Of a DNA stretch of 64,000 bases, positions 31,701 through 44,379 are shown one piece after another (within the stretch, counting starts at the first letter, position 1; the number at the start of each line of letters is the position of its first letter). Below the pieces are notes generated by a model, which ran no database searches, was not told the origin of the DNA, and saw only the letters and a program-made list of their open reading frames with translations. The position numbers and the translations under genes were made by a program. This DNA is from Antilocapra americana (Eukaryota > Chordata > Mammalia > Artiodactyla > Antilocapridae). Location: the NCBI GenBank assembly GCA_007570785.1, contig ML660204.1, positions 310,001 through 374,000 of the forward strand. Reading direction: 5' to 3'.

Positions 31701-33318
31701 ATAAGGAAAGGCAGACATACAATGACTAGTATGACCCAAAACCACCTCTTCTATACAGTTCCCCTATATACATGGGATGTTTCTGGTTTCACTTCTTTTT
31801 GGTATTTAGCCCTTGCCACCTCTTTTAATCATGATACCTTTACAATAAGTGCTCATATTTGCTTGGACAAGCCTGTCAACCTTGAAGTTTCATTGATTTT
31901 CTCGATTTCACCCATACCCCTATGTACTTTACTTTTGCTCAGAACTGTCCAGATCCTATTGTCCAGGTACACACTGCCTCTCAGGTAACTTAGAAAATCC
32001 CTGAGGACAGCACCTGCCCATCCAGGCATCTTGCCTAACACTGCACATCTCCCTGTGTCCCAGGTGAAGTTTTCTTCCGCTCACCTGCAGTATCTTCTCC
32101 AATTCTAGTGCTTCAGCTACAGGACACCCAGGCTTGTCCAGGGCCTGCTGCGGTGTCACCCAGCACACATTCAAGGAGCCAGGACACCAAGCACCTACTG
32201 GCTGCTGAGAACATTGACCAAGAAGGCACCATCCCTTCTCCAGGAACTGAAGGGCAGTGGAAGGCCCTGGTTCTGGCCCCAGTAGGCCCATTTGCAACTG
32301 GAAGCAAATGCAACTGGAAATAAATGCTGCTTAGGAAGCCACATTAACCTCAGAAGGTGAAAGTGCAGGAAAGAATGGGAAAGAAATAGGTAGGCAATGA
32401 CTTCTCCACCCAGGCTGCAACACAAGAGACCTGACAGGGGAGAGAGATTAACGCCAGAATGAGAACTGCCCGATCCCTTTTCCAGCTGCCTGACCTGTAC
32501 CACTGGGGAGGGCACTGAACAATCCCTCTGCTCCAGGGAATGGGGAATAAGACATACCACTATCAGAGAGCTACCTTCAGATTTTGGGAGACTCAGAGAC
32601 AAGTTCCAGTCCATGTCCCACACAGAAAGCCTCCAGTTTTAAATCCTTTTCCATATGGAGATATGGTTCAAAACTAAAATATGAAAAACAAAAACAGTAA
32701 AAAAAAAAAAAAAGACACTCAAATATTGGATGGAGCTCTACACACTAAAATTAAGACAAGGGGATAAAGGATTTGTCCAAAAACAAGATGAAATTCTTAG
32801 GACAATAATCCTTAAAAATACAAAAGCTGAGGACACCAGAAAGCAGAACTAAGGACAAATGGCCAAAATGCCACCACACCAGGAGGTGCCACATCTGATG
32901 ACTAAGTTGTAAAGAGTAGAAAACACAAGGGGTGTAATGGCTCAAGGAAATTTATCCCCTCAACTTTAGGATAGGAGCCCACAGGGACACTGAGCCTTTC
33001 TCCTCTCATACCACCTTCTCATACACACCTGGTCAGCATCATCTGTCCCCGAAAGGAAATTAATTGGTTAAGAACATTTCCCCACAACCTCTCCCACCCA
33101 TCAATTCTTAAATACATTGCTAATTTCCTGCTCATAATTTCTCAATGACTAATGCTCAAACCACAAATTTCATAGACTATCAAAGGCCATTTTCTGGAAA
33201 ATCTAGGTATGATCCCTGTGTCGAAAAACTGAAAGGCAGTGGAGAGGGGCAAGGAGGACAACAGCTTGCCTGGGGCAGCATCCAAAGACTGCATCCTTTG
33301 AATGGAAAAATCTCTGTG

Positions 33319-33620
33319 GGGTGTCCCTGGTGGCTCAGTGGTAAAGAATCTGCCTGCCAACAATGCAGGAGTCACAGGTTCAATCCCTGGTCTGGTAAGA
33401 TCCCACAGGGCAACTAAGCCCATTGTGCCCCAACTACTGAGTCTGCTTGAGTCAGAAGCCCTACTAGCACTGAAGTCTGCACTCTCCAGAGCCCTTGCTT
33501 CACCGGGAGAAGCCACTGTAATGAGAAGCCCACAGGTCAGCAACTAGATAAGGGCCACCGCTCACAACAGAGAAAAGCCCACACAGCGAGGACCCAGAAC
33601 AACCAAAAATAAAAAATGTT
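33319..33620 (+). repeat. Long CHR-like ruminant SINE
   Basis: tccctggtggctcagtggta head, then cactgaagtctgcactctcc and aacagagaaaagcccacaca; ends in an A-rich TA tail. It belongs to the ~300-bp tRNA-derived type also found reversed at 57618 and 62304. Confidence 0.75.
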
Positions 33621-36600
33621 TATATATATACAAAGGAGAAAAAATTACTCTAAAAAAAGAAGAGAAAAACCTCTGCAGGTGAAGTTGTTTAGAAAAACTT
33701 GATCAGGCTAAGCTGGGAAAAGCGCAGAGGCCAATGGTTCTCAAAAAGGTCTTCCCATCATCCACTTGGGGAGCTAGCCCCAAAGATGACCACAGTGCAC
33801 TGGGGAACCTCGCCAATGGAGGGCCTTTCCTCACCACGCTGTACTTCCCCTGGGTTCTTGTCTTTTTGCTTAGGATGGACTGCTGCTCCTCAACACACTT
33901 TCTCCATTTCTAGAAGAAGCTGAGAGGGCCCCCAAATGAAAGTAAAACTTTGATTACCTTGGGACTGTGAGATTACAGGCCACAATCTGTTTTTTCTTGG
34001 CATCTGAAGATGGTAAATTAGATTTTCATTTGTATCAAACACAATGAAAATCCTTTTGATGAAGTATTCTAATTCTCTACACAAAACCAATCCTCCTCAC
34101 TTTTTGCTTATTTCCTCAGGAATGCTAACTAGGACTGTTTCTCCCAGCAATAATGACCACTAGCCAACATCTCAGTATTGACTACACAATGTGACATTTA
34201 TTAAATCCTCAGTATGTGCACTTTTTAATAGGATCTCAGCTGACTTCAACATCCCCTGAATTGGCCAACAATGCATCCCCATTTTACAGATGGAGCAACT
34301 GAGGCTTGGGTCACTAGTTTATTAATGTAGTGAATTGGATATAAATCCTGATTTGATTCAGCAGCCCAGGCCACATGAGTATGTTGATTCCAATGTCTAA
34401 CATGACCTACAACATACCACACTTTTTATAATACTTAGGGTCCCCCTCCTAACTTATTTTGAAAAGTGCCTAAGGCCTAAAAGGCCTCTGGATTCCATTT
34501 CATCCTCCTACCAACTCTACTGGGGGTGTGTATACCTTCACTCACTTTACATACAAGTAGTAATCAGCACAGGGGCCCCACGTGTGGGCTCCCTCTGCCT
34601 TTACCAAGCCACTTCCCTCCAGCCACAGCCAGATACATCTGAACACCTGGAACTGGCTTGTTCCCTTTTGGAAGATCACTCTTGTCCTCCTGGGATAGTG
34701 TCAGATGTGAAAGTTCTGTAAAGCACTAGTCAGCAGGCTACCTGCATCTCTCCACGTTCCATGAGAGGCAAAATTTTGACCCTGTGAGAACATGAGCCCA
34801 TTGCTTTACAAAGAGGGTGCTGGCAACATGAGGAATTCTGTACTCCTGCAGCCCTGATCTGCCATGAAACTGGAAAAAAAAAAAGATCACCCCAAATTAA
34901 CGGTTTTAAAACTCCACACCAAGAGTGTGCCTGCACCTCTGGAGGGCTGGGGTAGAGGCACTTGCCATGATGTCAGACGAAGCGGCCTTTCAGATTTAGC
35001 GAGGATCATCTCAGGTGAAATGGAAAAGTATCTGAGCCTGGAGGAGGGACGGCAGGCAGGAGAGCTGGTCTGAAACAAAGGAGTTAGTCCCGGGGAAGTT
35101 TTTCTGGGAAGAACTTGCCCAAACCCTCCATCAAAGAGCTTGGAGCTGTAGTATGAGAAAGGGAGACAGGCCCCCCTGGGTTGCAGGCACCACATGGCCG
35201 GAGGAAAGGAAGTAGGGGAAGCAGCTTCGTGCAGCCCCACCTCCCTGGCTCCTCCCCTTCGCCCCATGCAGCTCCCAAATACCCTCCTACCCTCCCTGCA
35301 AACTTTGCAGGGGTTGGAGGTACTGCTTATGGCTCTAAGGAGCAGGATGGAGCCAGCCCCAGCCCCAGCTCCTTTGTCTCAGCCTTCTCCACTCTAACAG
35401 AGAAAAGTAAAGGCTCTCCCTTAGTTCTGCACCCTCATGGCAGGTCCCAAACTTGGGTGGCGGTGTAAAAATGGCCCCAATCCATAAGACAAAATCTGCT
35501 CCTTTCAAAAAGGAACAAAGGCACCCTTTCCTGCCAATTCCCAAATCGAGGACAAAGATTTGGAAAACCTTCCATAGTTGAGAGGAGTATCTTGGTGGGA
35601 GGGAGGAAAGGAGGGGATGGCAGAGTTGGCCTGCATCCTCCCCAGTTCTCATTAATGACCACCCTAAAAAGAGGGGCTAATGGTTAATACAATACCATTC
35701 ACCACCTGCTATACCAAGCACTAAAGTATCAAGTCCTAACCCAAGCCTAATGTGATAGGAATTGTTACATCATCTGAGGAACACACAGGGTTAGAGTTTA
35801 AATAGTGTAAAACTGGTTTCCTTCTTACCCAACTTGGAGTATGTTGGGTATAGTATAGGAATAGTATGTGACTGTTCCAATTTCACAGATGTAATAAGGC
35901 ACAGAGGGCCACAGATTTACATGGACAGACTTAAACACATGCCAAAGATCTATGCACCCCTTTAAGGGAGCAGCCTACTTATCCCACATGATAGATAAGG
36001 AGTGGCAAGACTTTATTGGGGTATTACTATGCCAGCCCTATAAAATAGGTAGCATCATCTCAAAGCTGGAAAAACAAAGTCTGCACCTGGGGATTCCAAT
36101 GCTGGGGTGCAAGAAGTCACAGCAGTCCTGGAGGATAGCAGAGGCAGGTCAATGTCCTGGATCCTGGAAACGTGGGCCCCAGCAGGGATCTGGCTCCCTA
36201 AAACAATTGCCAGCAGTTCGCCAAAACACACAGCATCCAGAAATCAAGAGGCAGAACGTCAAGACATCGTAACCTTGTCCTTAATTCTCTTTAATGTATA
36301 TGCCTCTCAGCTCAGGATGGGGACGCATTAGGGCCCAGACAGCCTATTTCAGCCTGGGAGGTAAGTGAAGGAGGCAGCATGGACAACCTGGCTTGGGCCC
36401 AGAACTCCTGCAGCCCTTCCCTGCCACAGGTGAGTGACTCCAGCAGGAAAACCCCGGCCCAAGAGCAACTCTGTTGGTAACTTGCTGCCTCTGCCGGCTC
36501 TTTCCCAACTTACACTTTCTCCTCTTGGAAGTGGGACTCAAAACCTACCCACGCGGCAAACCATCTCACTGGGCACCGAGGTAGCGCTGGAGGTTTTCAG

Positions 36601-36649
36601 GCCTCAGTTTGCAAGTTTGCGAAGTGGGACCAGCCTGACTCTTGAAGAG
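33621..36649. other. DNMT3B intron 1, distal part
   Basis: No exon recognised. Contains MIR remnants at about 34160-34330 and 35690-35800; the remainder is unique-looking and becomes GC-rich toward the promoter. Confidence 0.55.
34160..34330 (+). repeat. MIR SINE remnant
   Basis: gacatttattaaatcctcag, tatgtgcac and ccattttacagatggagcaa followed by ctgaggc. Confidence 0.75.
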
Positions 36650-37453
36650 GGGGGGAAATGGAAAGTGAGGCTCCAGGGCAGGCAATGTGGCCGGGCAGGG
36701 AGGCGCCGCTCCGGGCCGGCTCCTCCCCGGCCAGGTGTGCACAAACGTGAAGGCAGCCTCTCTCTAGGGCATCCCCGCAACCCCGCCGCACCTCGGTCTC
36801 CGTAGGTGCCCCTAGGGAGGACCCCGCGAGCCCGCCCCTCTGGCACACGCCCCTGGGAAGCGCGCACAGACCGGTCCACCTGCTCTCCCGCGCCCATCCA
36901 CTACCTCTCCCCTAGCCCGGGGGGAGGGGGAGGAAAAAAAGTCCCTCGGCTGAACCCCCAGGTCCAAGTAGTAAAGGACGGACGATAGTGTCCTCGGCAG
37001 AGCTCTTCTGCTCCGTACCCCTCCCCAAGGAGGCTCCCTCTCTAGCAAGGGCCACGTAGGAGTACCCCTGCTTCGTTAACTCCACTTCTCCCCAGTAGGA
37101 GACCTCTTGCCCTCGGCTCTAGACCCCGGGAAGGCCCCCGGCGCCCTCCCTGGGGACGAACCTCTCTCCTCCTCTGGGTCTCAGGAACACCGCAAGTATC
37201 CCTTCCACGTATCCTTGTAAGACACATGCCTTCCCCGCCGCCAGTTTTATCCTCATTGCCCATTTCCCCCCGGTAGGATCAGGGACTTCTCCCGAACCAT
37301 GCCCCGTCTCCAGGCGTACGGGATCCGCCTCCCCGGGACGTCCCGGAACGGGATTCCCTCCCTGCCGTCCGGGACCCCTCCACGGTCGCTTCCCCCACCA
37401 ACCATGGAGCCCTCGGACTGGCAAGCCTCCCCGGGGGGCCACGGGGCGCTCAC

Positions 37454-37800
37454 CTGCCGAGAGCCTGGCTCGGGCGCGGCTCCGCGGGTCGAGCCGCGGG
37501 TCCGGACAGGCGGGCGGGAGGCCGGCGGGCGGCCGCGCAGGGCGCTCGGCTCGCGAATCTCCGGCGCCGATCGCCGAGCTACGTTTACTTGGGTCACTTA
37601 ACCCCCGCGCTGCCGGCCGAGCGCGGCCGCCCGTTCGCCCGCCTGCCTGCCCGCCCGCCTGCCCGTGAGCCGGCGGCGTCCGTCGGGGGGCGCTCGGGGC
37701 GTCCACGCGGGCTTGCGGCAGCCGGGCTAGGGAGGGGGGTGCGGCCGCGGCGAGGAAGCGGCGCGGGCAGGACCCGGCAGCTGGAGTGGGTGGGCCGGGG
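37454..37800 (-). other. DNMT3B: DNMT3B exon 1, non-coding 5' UTR (5' edge uncertain)
   Basis: On the minus strand a strong donor, GGCAG followed by GTGAGC, ends this exon at 37454. The upstream sequence contains a GGGGTTAAGTG.CCCAAGTAAAC block near 37585-37615 that I recall from the human DNMT3B leader. There is no ATG in the leader close to the donor, so translation starts in exon 2. The transcription start cannot be fixed by eye; 37800 is a guess inside the CpG island and no TATA box is evident. Confidence 0.7.
37626..37668. repeat. Short tandem GCCC/GCCT-type repeat in DNMT3B leader or promoter
   Basis: A row of CGCC(C/T)G-like units reading GCCCGCCTGCCTGCCCGCCC and onward. It lies just upstream of, or within, exon 1. 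Confidence 0.6.
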
Positions 37801-38481
37801 GCGGCGCCGAGGCCCCTTGTAACCCCGGCCCGGCCCTCGCCCCGCCCCCGCCCGGGGGCGCCCCCGCCGCAGCCACTCAGAGCCGGGCCTCGGGCGCGGG
37901 GGGCGGGGCCGGCGACGAGGGAAATTTGAAATCGCTCGGGAGCCTCCCCTCCGCCCCTGCGCCCCAGGCGCCGCCTCCCGGCCCCCCGGCCCCCCCAACC
38001 CCGGTCGGTTAAATCTCCACCCGGATACCAGGCCCGTCCGGGGGACCCCGCAGACGTCGCCCAACTCTCGAGACTCCTCCCCGGACCCCTCTTCCCCGAC
38101 CCCCACCCCGACCCCGGACACGCGCTGGTCTGGATGCCGGGGGCGGGGGGCCCGGAGAAGGGAGAACCCCGCCGCCCCCCGCACAGAGTCACACAGCAGC
38201 CGGGTCTCCCCTTTACCCCAACTCCCAGCCGCAAGGCCACCCGGGCGCGGCGCCGCCCCCGCGGGTCAGTCCTCCCGCTCGGGGCCCTCGGACTAGCCCT
38301 TTCTCCCTTCCTCCCACCCTGCTGGCCCTTTGTCGGCCATCTTGAGCGGAGGGGAGGGCGAGCGGAGGCGCCCAGGCAGTCAGGTCCCTGGCTGGCTTCT
38401 GGGGTACAGTCGGCATCACCTGAGGGAGAAGCCCCACTCTGTCAGCAGGTCTTGATGGCCTCTGCCCTTTAAGGGACATTG

Positions 38482-38613
38482 TGTCAGTGGCTCCGTCGTG
38501 TCCGACTCTTTGTGACCCCCCTGGACTGTAGCCCGCCAGGCTCCTCTGTCGAAGGGATTCTCCAGGCAAGCGTGCTGGAGTGGGTTGCCGTTTCTTTCTC
38601 CAAAAGGGGCATT
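38482..38613 (-). repeat. Bov-tA type SINE fragment at promoter edge
   Basis: Reversed SINE tail: tcgtgtccgactctttgtga, ctgtagcccgccaggctcct, ctggagtgggttgcc. Begins about 100 bp outside the DNMT3B CpG island. Confidence 0.9.
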
Positions 38614-38694
38614 GAACTATTGGAAAACAGCACTTCCTAATATTTCCCATACCTGGAATCTACACTTACTTAACCTGCTCACTTTTGTGTCAGT

Positions 38695-38850
38695 GTGCAA
38701 TGCAGGAGACCTGGGTTCGATCCCTGGGTTGAGAAGATCCGCTAGAGGAGGGCCTGGCAACCCACTCTAGTGTTGCCTGGAGAATCCCCATGGACAGAGG
38801 AACCTGGTGGACTACAGTCCATGGGGTCACAAAGAGTCGGACACACAGCA
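38695..38850 (+). repeat. Bov-tA type SINE fragment, inverted relative to the previous one
   Basis: caggagacctgggttcgatc, cctggagaatccccatggac and gtcacaaagagtcggacac. Lies 80 bp from the reversed copy. Confidence 0.9.
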
Positions 38851-38914
38851 CAGTGTGTGTCTCTGTATCGGACTATGTATCTGTGTGTCTATGTATGTGA
38901 GGGCAGTGTCTCGG

Positions 38915-38970
38915 TTTGTCTTAGCACACAGTAGATGCCAAATAAATGTTGAATGAATGAGAGAGTAAAT
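38915..38970 (+). repeat. L2 3' end fragment
   Basis: gcacacagtagatgccaaat then aaatgttgaatgaatga, the typical L2 terminal segment. Confidence 0.7.
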
Positions 38971-39659
38971 GGATGATGCCATGGTGGCCTGCAGAGATGC
39001 TTTCCCAGGCATCTCAAATCCTCACTCCTCTCTCACTTCACTCTAATCTTCTAATCTTTGCTGTTCCTCAAACACTTCAAGCATGGTTCTGGGTGTTCTT
39101 TGTCCAGATCTCTGTATCATTCAGTTTTCTCCCAAAATGTCACCTTCCGGACAGACTTTTTCTGACCAAGCAACCTGAATAGTCCCCTCCTTCACTCCTA
39201 TTTCATTCTCTCTGTAGCACGTATAGCTATTTGATGTTGGAAGTGTGAAGGTGAGATGGGGTCAGTGACCAGGCCAGCTTCATGTAAATGAGTAGCAGAA
39301 ACTCCTTGACCTTCTGGCGCAAGCATCCAAAACTGGGTTCCAGTCAATTGGTGCAAGAAGATCTCCCAAGAGGGCCTGTCGCTTTTTCCCACCATCTGGG
39401 GTAAGTCTTCAGAGGAAAGAAATTATATATGAAGCTGGTGGGTCTGTGGGGAGGGCTGCTGGGTCTCTGTTTTCTGATCCAAGACCTCCATGTGGCAAAG
39501 GAATGCCTGGAAGGTATAGTTAAGATGACAAAAAGTAGGGTTAGGGGGGACATGGCAGACATTTCTGGGGACATCAAAGTGCCTAACTCCAGGAAGAAAA
39601 ATAGACAAGATCTGAACAAGCAAGTGGTCTCTGTCCTGTCATTTGGAAAGGAAGTGAAA

Positions 39660-39830
39660 CAAATGGCACGTTTCCCCGTGGCACAGAGCTTTACAGTTTG
39701 CAAAGTTCATTGGTCATATTCACTACCTCCTTTGAGCCTGTCAGCCCCTCCACGAGAAGTCAGGGCAGGGAGAATCGGGTCCCCATTTCAGATTAGGTGA
39801 CTGAGGCCCAGAGAATAGAAGGACTTGTGT
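39660..39830 (+). repeat. MIR-family remnant
   Basis: gagctttacagtttgcaaag, ccccatttcagattaggtga and ctgaggcccagag in MIR order. Confidence 0.7.
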
Positions 39831-40357
39831 GAAGTGAGTCAGCCATGCAGCCTGACTTGACTGAGCATCTGCTATGGGGCAGCTACCTGACTAGGAATTC
39901 AGAAGGGAAAGTTCAGAGCTTACCTGATGGTTGGGGAGGGTGGCTAAATCTGAGAAGAAGATAAAATGGAGACTGGAATGATGTAGCCAGGGGAAGACCC
40001 AGGTCAGGATCCAGCTTGGCATGTGGGAGGGACGGCTAGGAAGCCGATGTGGCCAGGGCACAGGGAGTAAGGAGGGAAAAAATAACAGGCCAAGCCATGG
40101 TGGATATGTCCCCATTTAAGCCATGTTCTGACTCAGATGTTTAAAACACACCTGAGTAGGATTTCAGATTTTCCTCTGGTTGCATACCGGTGCAACAGTA
40201 GTGTTTACTTAAAAATTTACTGTGACAAATCACAATCATTATACTCATGATGTGATTTAAGGATTTATTGATTAAGGATAATTTATTAAGGATACAGCAA
40301 AAATTCTATGATTAAAGTACATTGGTTATCAAAAAGATATATAGATAGATAGATAAT

Positions 40358-40446
40358 AGGAACTACTCTGGTGCTCCAGTGGTTGGAAAACCAGGCTTCC
40401 AGTGCCTTGGCCAAGAGGCATGGTCAAAACAACAACAACAAAACAA
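40358..40446 (+). repeat. CHR-type SINE fragment
   Basis: actctggtgctccagtggtt, gcttccagtgc and an AAC-rich tail. Confidence 0.6.
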
Positions 40447-40929
40447 TGCAAAGAAGAGAATACTCCTAGGAAATTAATAGGAAAGTATTGAAGCATAAAT
40501 AGGCACAATGTTATCACCAATTTGCCTACAAAATGGTTCAGAAACAATAATATGCATATATATGGCAGAGGGCAAATTGACAGCAAATTGGGCGAAAATG
40601 TAAACAAATGGAAAATCTGGTTCAAAAGACATTCTTGAGTGCTTATGCTAGTCTTACAAGTCGTCTGTAAATTAGGAACTATCTCAAATTTTAAAAGGCC
40701 TCCTCCTAAGAAAATTAACATTAAAAAGAAAAAAACACATACATGACCACCTTGATGCCCTCATGCTAATAAATCAATGATGGATTTCTGCCTGTGTTGA
40801 GATTAAATGTTCTGTATGTGTGGAATTATACCACCCTCTTTTCAGCTCTTAGAGCAGCTGCAGCTTTTCAATGACACAGGACAGTGCCTGATGCCCAGTA
40901 AGCTCTCCGTATATGGTTGGTTTGTTTTT

Positions 40930-41073
40930 TTAATATTATTTTTATTTATTTAATTATTTGGCTGCACCAGGTCTTAGTTGTGGCATGCGGAATCTAGTTC
41001 CCTGATCAAGGATGGAACCCGTGCCCTCTGCATTGGGAACTCAAAGTCTTAGCCATTGGACCACCAACGAAGT
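40930..41073 (-). repeat. CHR-type SINE
   Basis: Reversed: ttatttggctgcaccaggtc, gttccctgatcaaggatgga and cattggaccaccaac. Confidence 0.85.
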
Positions 41074-41097
41074 CTCTATGGTTGGTATTTTTATGAG

Positions 41098-41235
41098 CAA
41101 GTAACTTCATCTATGTGTGCCTCAATTTCTTCACCTGTAAAGTGAAATTAGTAATAGTAACTCCCTCACAGGGCTGTTGGGAGATCTGTATGGGTTAATA
41201 CATGGGAGGCATTTTGAACATGCAAACTACCATAG
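41098..41235 (-). repeat. MIR remnant
   Basis: cctcaatttcttcacctgta, tccctcacagggctgttggg and taatacatgggaggc, the reverse-strand MIR pattern. Confidence 0.7.
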
Positions 41236-41591
41236 CGCTTGTTAAATTAAAAAACTACCTTGTTATTAATGATGCGTATGTGCTACACGGGGCCTCTGGC
41301 TGGTACAGAGATGAGCATCCACCCTGCCTCCTCAGGGTCACACAACCCAGTCCCTTAGGCTCCCAGCTGCTGAGGCCAGCCTGGTTCACCTCTACAAGCA
41401 GAGTCTAGTAGGATGAGCTCCATCTTACAGACGAGATTTTTCGTAGTGAGGTAGTTAGGCTGAGCCACAGCTGGTTGGTGGCAGCTCAGGACTAGACTCC
41501 CCGCTCCACCCCCACTCGCTGTGACCGCCCCCACTCTTAGTGTGCTATGCTAAGGACTTTTGAGCCTCAGTCTTCTTCCCCTTCTAATTGG

Positions 41592-41610
41592 AATAATAAT
41601 AATAATAATA
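41592..41610. repeat. (AAT)n microsatellite
   Basis: Six AAT units inside a MIR-like segment (about 41555-41680). Confidence 0.85.
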
Positions 41611-41963
41611 GTGATGCTTACTTCCAGGAGTGACTGCAGGGATTCACAGAGCCCATGTATGTGAAAGAACCCCATTGTAAAGTACTCAGTCTTAATTGTA
41701 GTGTCATTAGAGGCCACCTTCATTTGCAAAGTGGGTTCCTCACCTTCCCTTTTCAACAGGAACACCAAGACTTCTGCCCTGGTTGACCTGTTACCAGGGA
41801 GCTCTTAGATATTTTCAGTTTTAAGAATGACTGTTAAATTGTCACAGGTGACTGACTATATAACAATTTATTAGTTGTTTTTATAATGTTCCAACATTTT
41901 ATTATGGAAACGTTCAAGTATTCAATGAAGTTGAAAGAAATTATGAACAACACTCATACCCAC

Positions 41964-42158
41964 CGAGCTTCCCTTGTAGTTCAGCTGGTAAAGAATCCGC
42001 CTGCAATGCGGGAGACCTGGGTTCAATCCCTGGGTTGGGAAGATCCCCTGGAGAAGGGAAAGGCTACCCACTCCAGTGTTCTGGCCTGGAGAATTCCCTG
42101 GACTGTATAGTCCATGGGGGTCGCAAAGAGTAGGACTGAGCGACTTTCACTTTCACTT
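41964..42158 (+). repeat. Bov-tA type SINE, full length
   Basis: All blocks present, from gttcagctggtaaagaatcc to the ctttcactttcactt tail. Confidence 0.95.
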
Positions 42159-42378
42159 ATATCCACCACCCAGCTTTCACATCTATGCTTTTATCCGTCT
42201 TAGTTTTATAAGCATTTCAAAATATAAGTTGCAGACATCAGCATACTTCCTCTAAACATTTCAACCTGCATATCACTAACTGGAGTTTAATTTTGTTTAC
42301 AGTTGCATTGTCTCCAAGGTAAACTTTATATACACTGATACACACAAATCTCAGATGTGCATTTGCTGAATATTCGTG

Positions 42379-42381
<3 letters not shown>

Positions 42382-42413
<32 letters not shown>
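42382..42413. repeat. (AC)n microsatellite
   Basis: About 16 AC units, followed by a short GCAC variant. Confidence 0.92.
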
Positions 42414-42417
<4 letters not shown>

Positions 42418-43010
42418 GCATGCCTGTGTAACCCATCCCCTATCAAGATATAGAACATCACCATCTGATGTGTAGTAATAATAACAATTGTTGTTGTTGT
42501 TGTTGAGGGACTGGAAAGGAAGGATTCTACTTCCTGAGTTTGCTCTGGATCTGGACTCTGCCTCCTGTTTTGTTTCAGGATAAGCATAGAGGAGATGGAA
42601 TCCCCTTGTCCAGACCTGCCCTTATCTCTTCAGGGCAGGCCGTCTCCCTCCAATCTGCAGGAAGTCCATATACACAGGGTGGCAATAACCCTGCCTGCAG
42701 GCTGGGCAGTTAGGCAGTTAGTCACTTTGGGAAGTGACTGTGAGTTGTGAAGTGGTGGGAAAAGACTGGGTGACATGTTTAGGGCCCCAGGACTTCCACT
42801 GAGTTGTTTAATTCATATGTTCAAGGCCTAAGGACTCTGCTTAACTTCCATTTGTCTACTCATGCCTGGCTTCCCCTACCTCTACAGTTCCTACTCTCTT
42901 CCTGGCATTTATCCAGGAAGTGACTCTTGGATAAAAAGTGACTCTTCCAAAATACAGCATGTCTCTTCCATCAGACTGGGAGCTGTACCGAGGCAGTGCA
43001 CTAGCCTGTC

Positions 43011-43082
43011 TTGTTCACTGCTATGTCCAGGGCACCTAGTACAGGGCCTGGCACAGAGTAGGTGCTCAGTAAGTATCTGCTG
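43011..43082 (+). repeat. L2 3' end fragment
   Basis: gtccagggcacctagtacag and ggcctggcacagagtaggtg then ctcagtaagta, the L2 terminal segment. Confidence 0.75.
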
Positions 43083-43599
43083 CCTTGGGGGAGAATGAAT
43101 ACATGTATATGTATGGCTGAGTCCCTTAGCTGTCCACCTGAAACTAACACAACATTGTTAATAGGCTACACTCCAATATAAAATAAAAAGTTAAAAAAAA
43201 ATAAAAGCTACTTCAAAGAATCAGTAGGCTTCTCCAGGTTTCAGATAATCAAAATGGTCTAGAAGAGAAAGATCCCCAGGGACTCCTCCAAGGTTACACG
43301 CAGGTTGTGTTCACAACACCCAGCAGCAATTTGCATTGCAGTCCTAAATTGGGGCCCAGGCCAGGCATTCACTTTATAATCATCCTGAGGAGAAAAACAA
43401 AGCAGACAATAGGGATCCAAGGCCTCATTTTCTCAGGCAAAGTGAATCCCACCTTGAATTTGAAATAAGCGGTGAGATTCCAAAAAAGTAGAGGCATTAT
43501 CACCCCCACCCTCAAAACTAGGAAGTGTGAAAGGGCCCTTTAAGAAGCAAATTTCTGGAGGGGACAGTGTAAATGTCCGCTGGAGCTTATGCCAATGAT

Positions 43600-43790
43600 C
43601 TTAAACAGGTTTAAACTTTACCCCAGGAATTCCACTTCTCAAATTTGTCTCAAGGAAAAATCTTGAGATTTATTAGAGAAATATTTTTGAACAGACAAGT
43701 ATTAATACATCATCACATCCTATATAAAAGTAAAAAAACTGGAACTGTCCTGGGAGTCTAACAATAGAGTATCGTTTACATTCATTTACA
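43600..43790 (+). repeat. Old L1 fragment
   Basis: caggaattccacttctcaaa, tctcaaggaaaaatc and a following segment with the L1M-type order. Diverged. Confidence 0.5.
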
Positions 43791-44249
43791 TGCATAAGGA
43801 TAAACTAAAAGTGGAATGACTCTTCTCCCATGGCTTCCTTGGTCCACAGAATCGCAAAGAGACAGACGCAACTCAAGAAACTTAGCATGCACCCATGCAC
43901 CCCGGCTTCCAGCAAGCTCAGAGCCCATTTAAAAACTAATCAGTAATGCCTCCACTGCCCCACGTCTTAGTGAATTTGCTTCCTACCTGATCCTGATTTA
44001 CTATCTCGCTATTTTTTAAATCTTACTATTTTAAGCTCTTCATTTCCTTTGCCCTTAATAGCCTCCCAACCAGGGCATTTTTGTCTAGCTCACTGCTTTG
44101 TCCCAGCATGCAGCACCATGCTGCATAATAGGTGCAAATAGTTCAATAAAGACGTGTCCCACCAATGGACAAACGTATTCACAAAACTGACTACAAATCT
44201 TCCCGGGCTTTTGGCAAATCCTTCCCAAATGGAAGCTACTGACCCAGTG

Positions 44250-44370
44250 AGAATTCTCTAGTCGTCTAGTGGGTAGGGCTTGGCCCTTTCACTGCCAGGG
44301 CCCAGGTTCAAGCCCCAGTCACAGGGATTGAGTGGCCTGACCCTAAGTGGCCTGACCGAAAAAAGAAAAA
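44250..44370 (+). repeat. CHR-type SINE
   Basis: gtcgtctagtgggtaggg, ttcactgccagggcccaggt then ttcaagcccc and an A-rich tail. Confidence 0.7.
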
Positions 44371-44379
44371 GGTACCAAG

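Larger units (their letters stand above)
25548..33318. other. DNMT3B intron 1, proximal part
   Basis: No exon recognised. Holds the CTCF motif, two recent SINEs, MIR remnants and weakly L1-like segments (about 30640-30780 and 31180-31500). Rest is unique-looking DNA. Confidence 0.6.
36650..38390. promoter_or_regulatory. CpG island with DNMT3B promoter
   Basis: Strongly GC-rich and CpG-dense, peaking at 37440-38010. It covers DNMT3B exon 1 and its donor. GC boxes are visible (GGGGCGGGG-type near 37838-37852 and 37898-37908). No TATA box is seen near the presumed start. All long open frames here are products of the base composition. Confidence 0.85.

Noticed and set aside
37119..38240. 373-codon open frame on the minus strand across the DNMT3B promoter
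   Set aside because: It follows from the lack of AT-rich stop codons in a CpG island. Composition is arginine, glycine and proline; it ignores the exon 1 donor and resembles no family.
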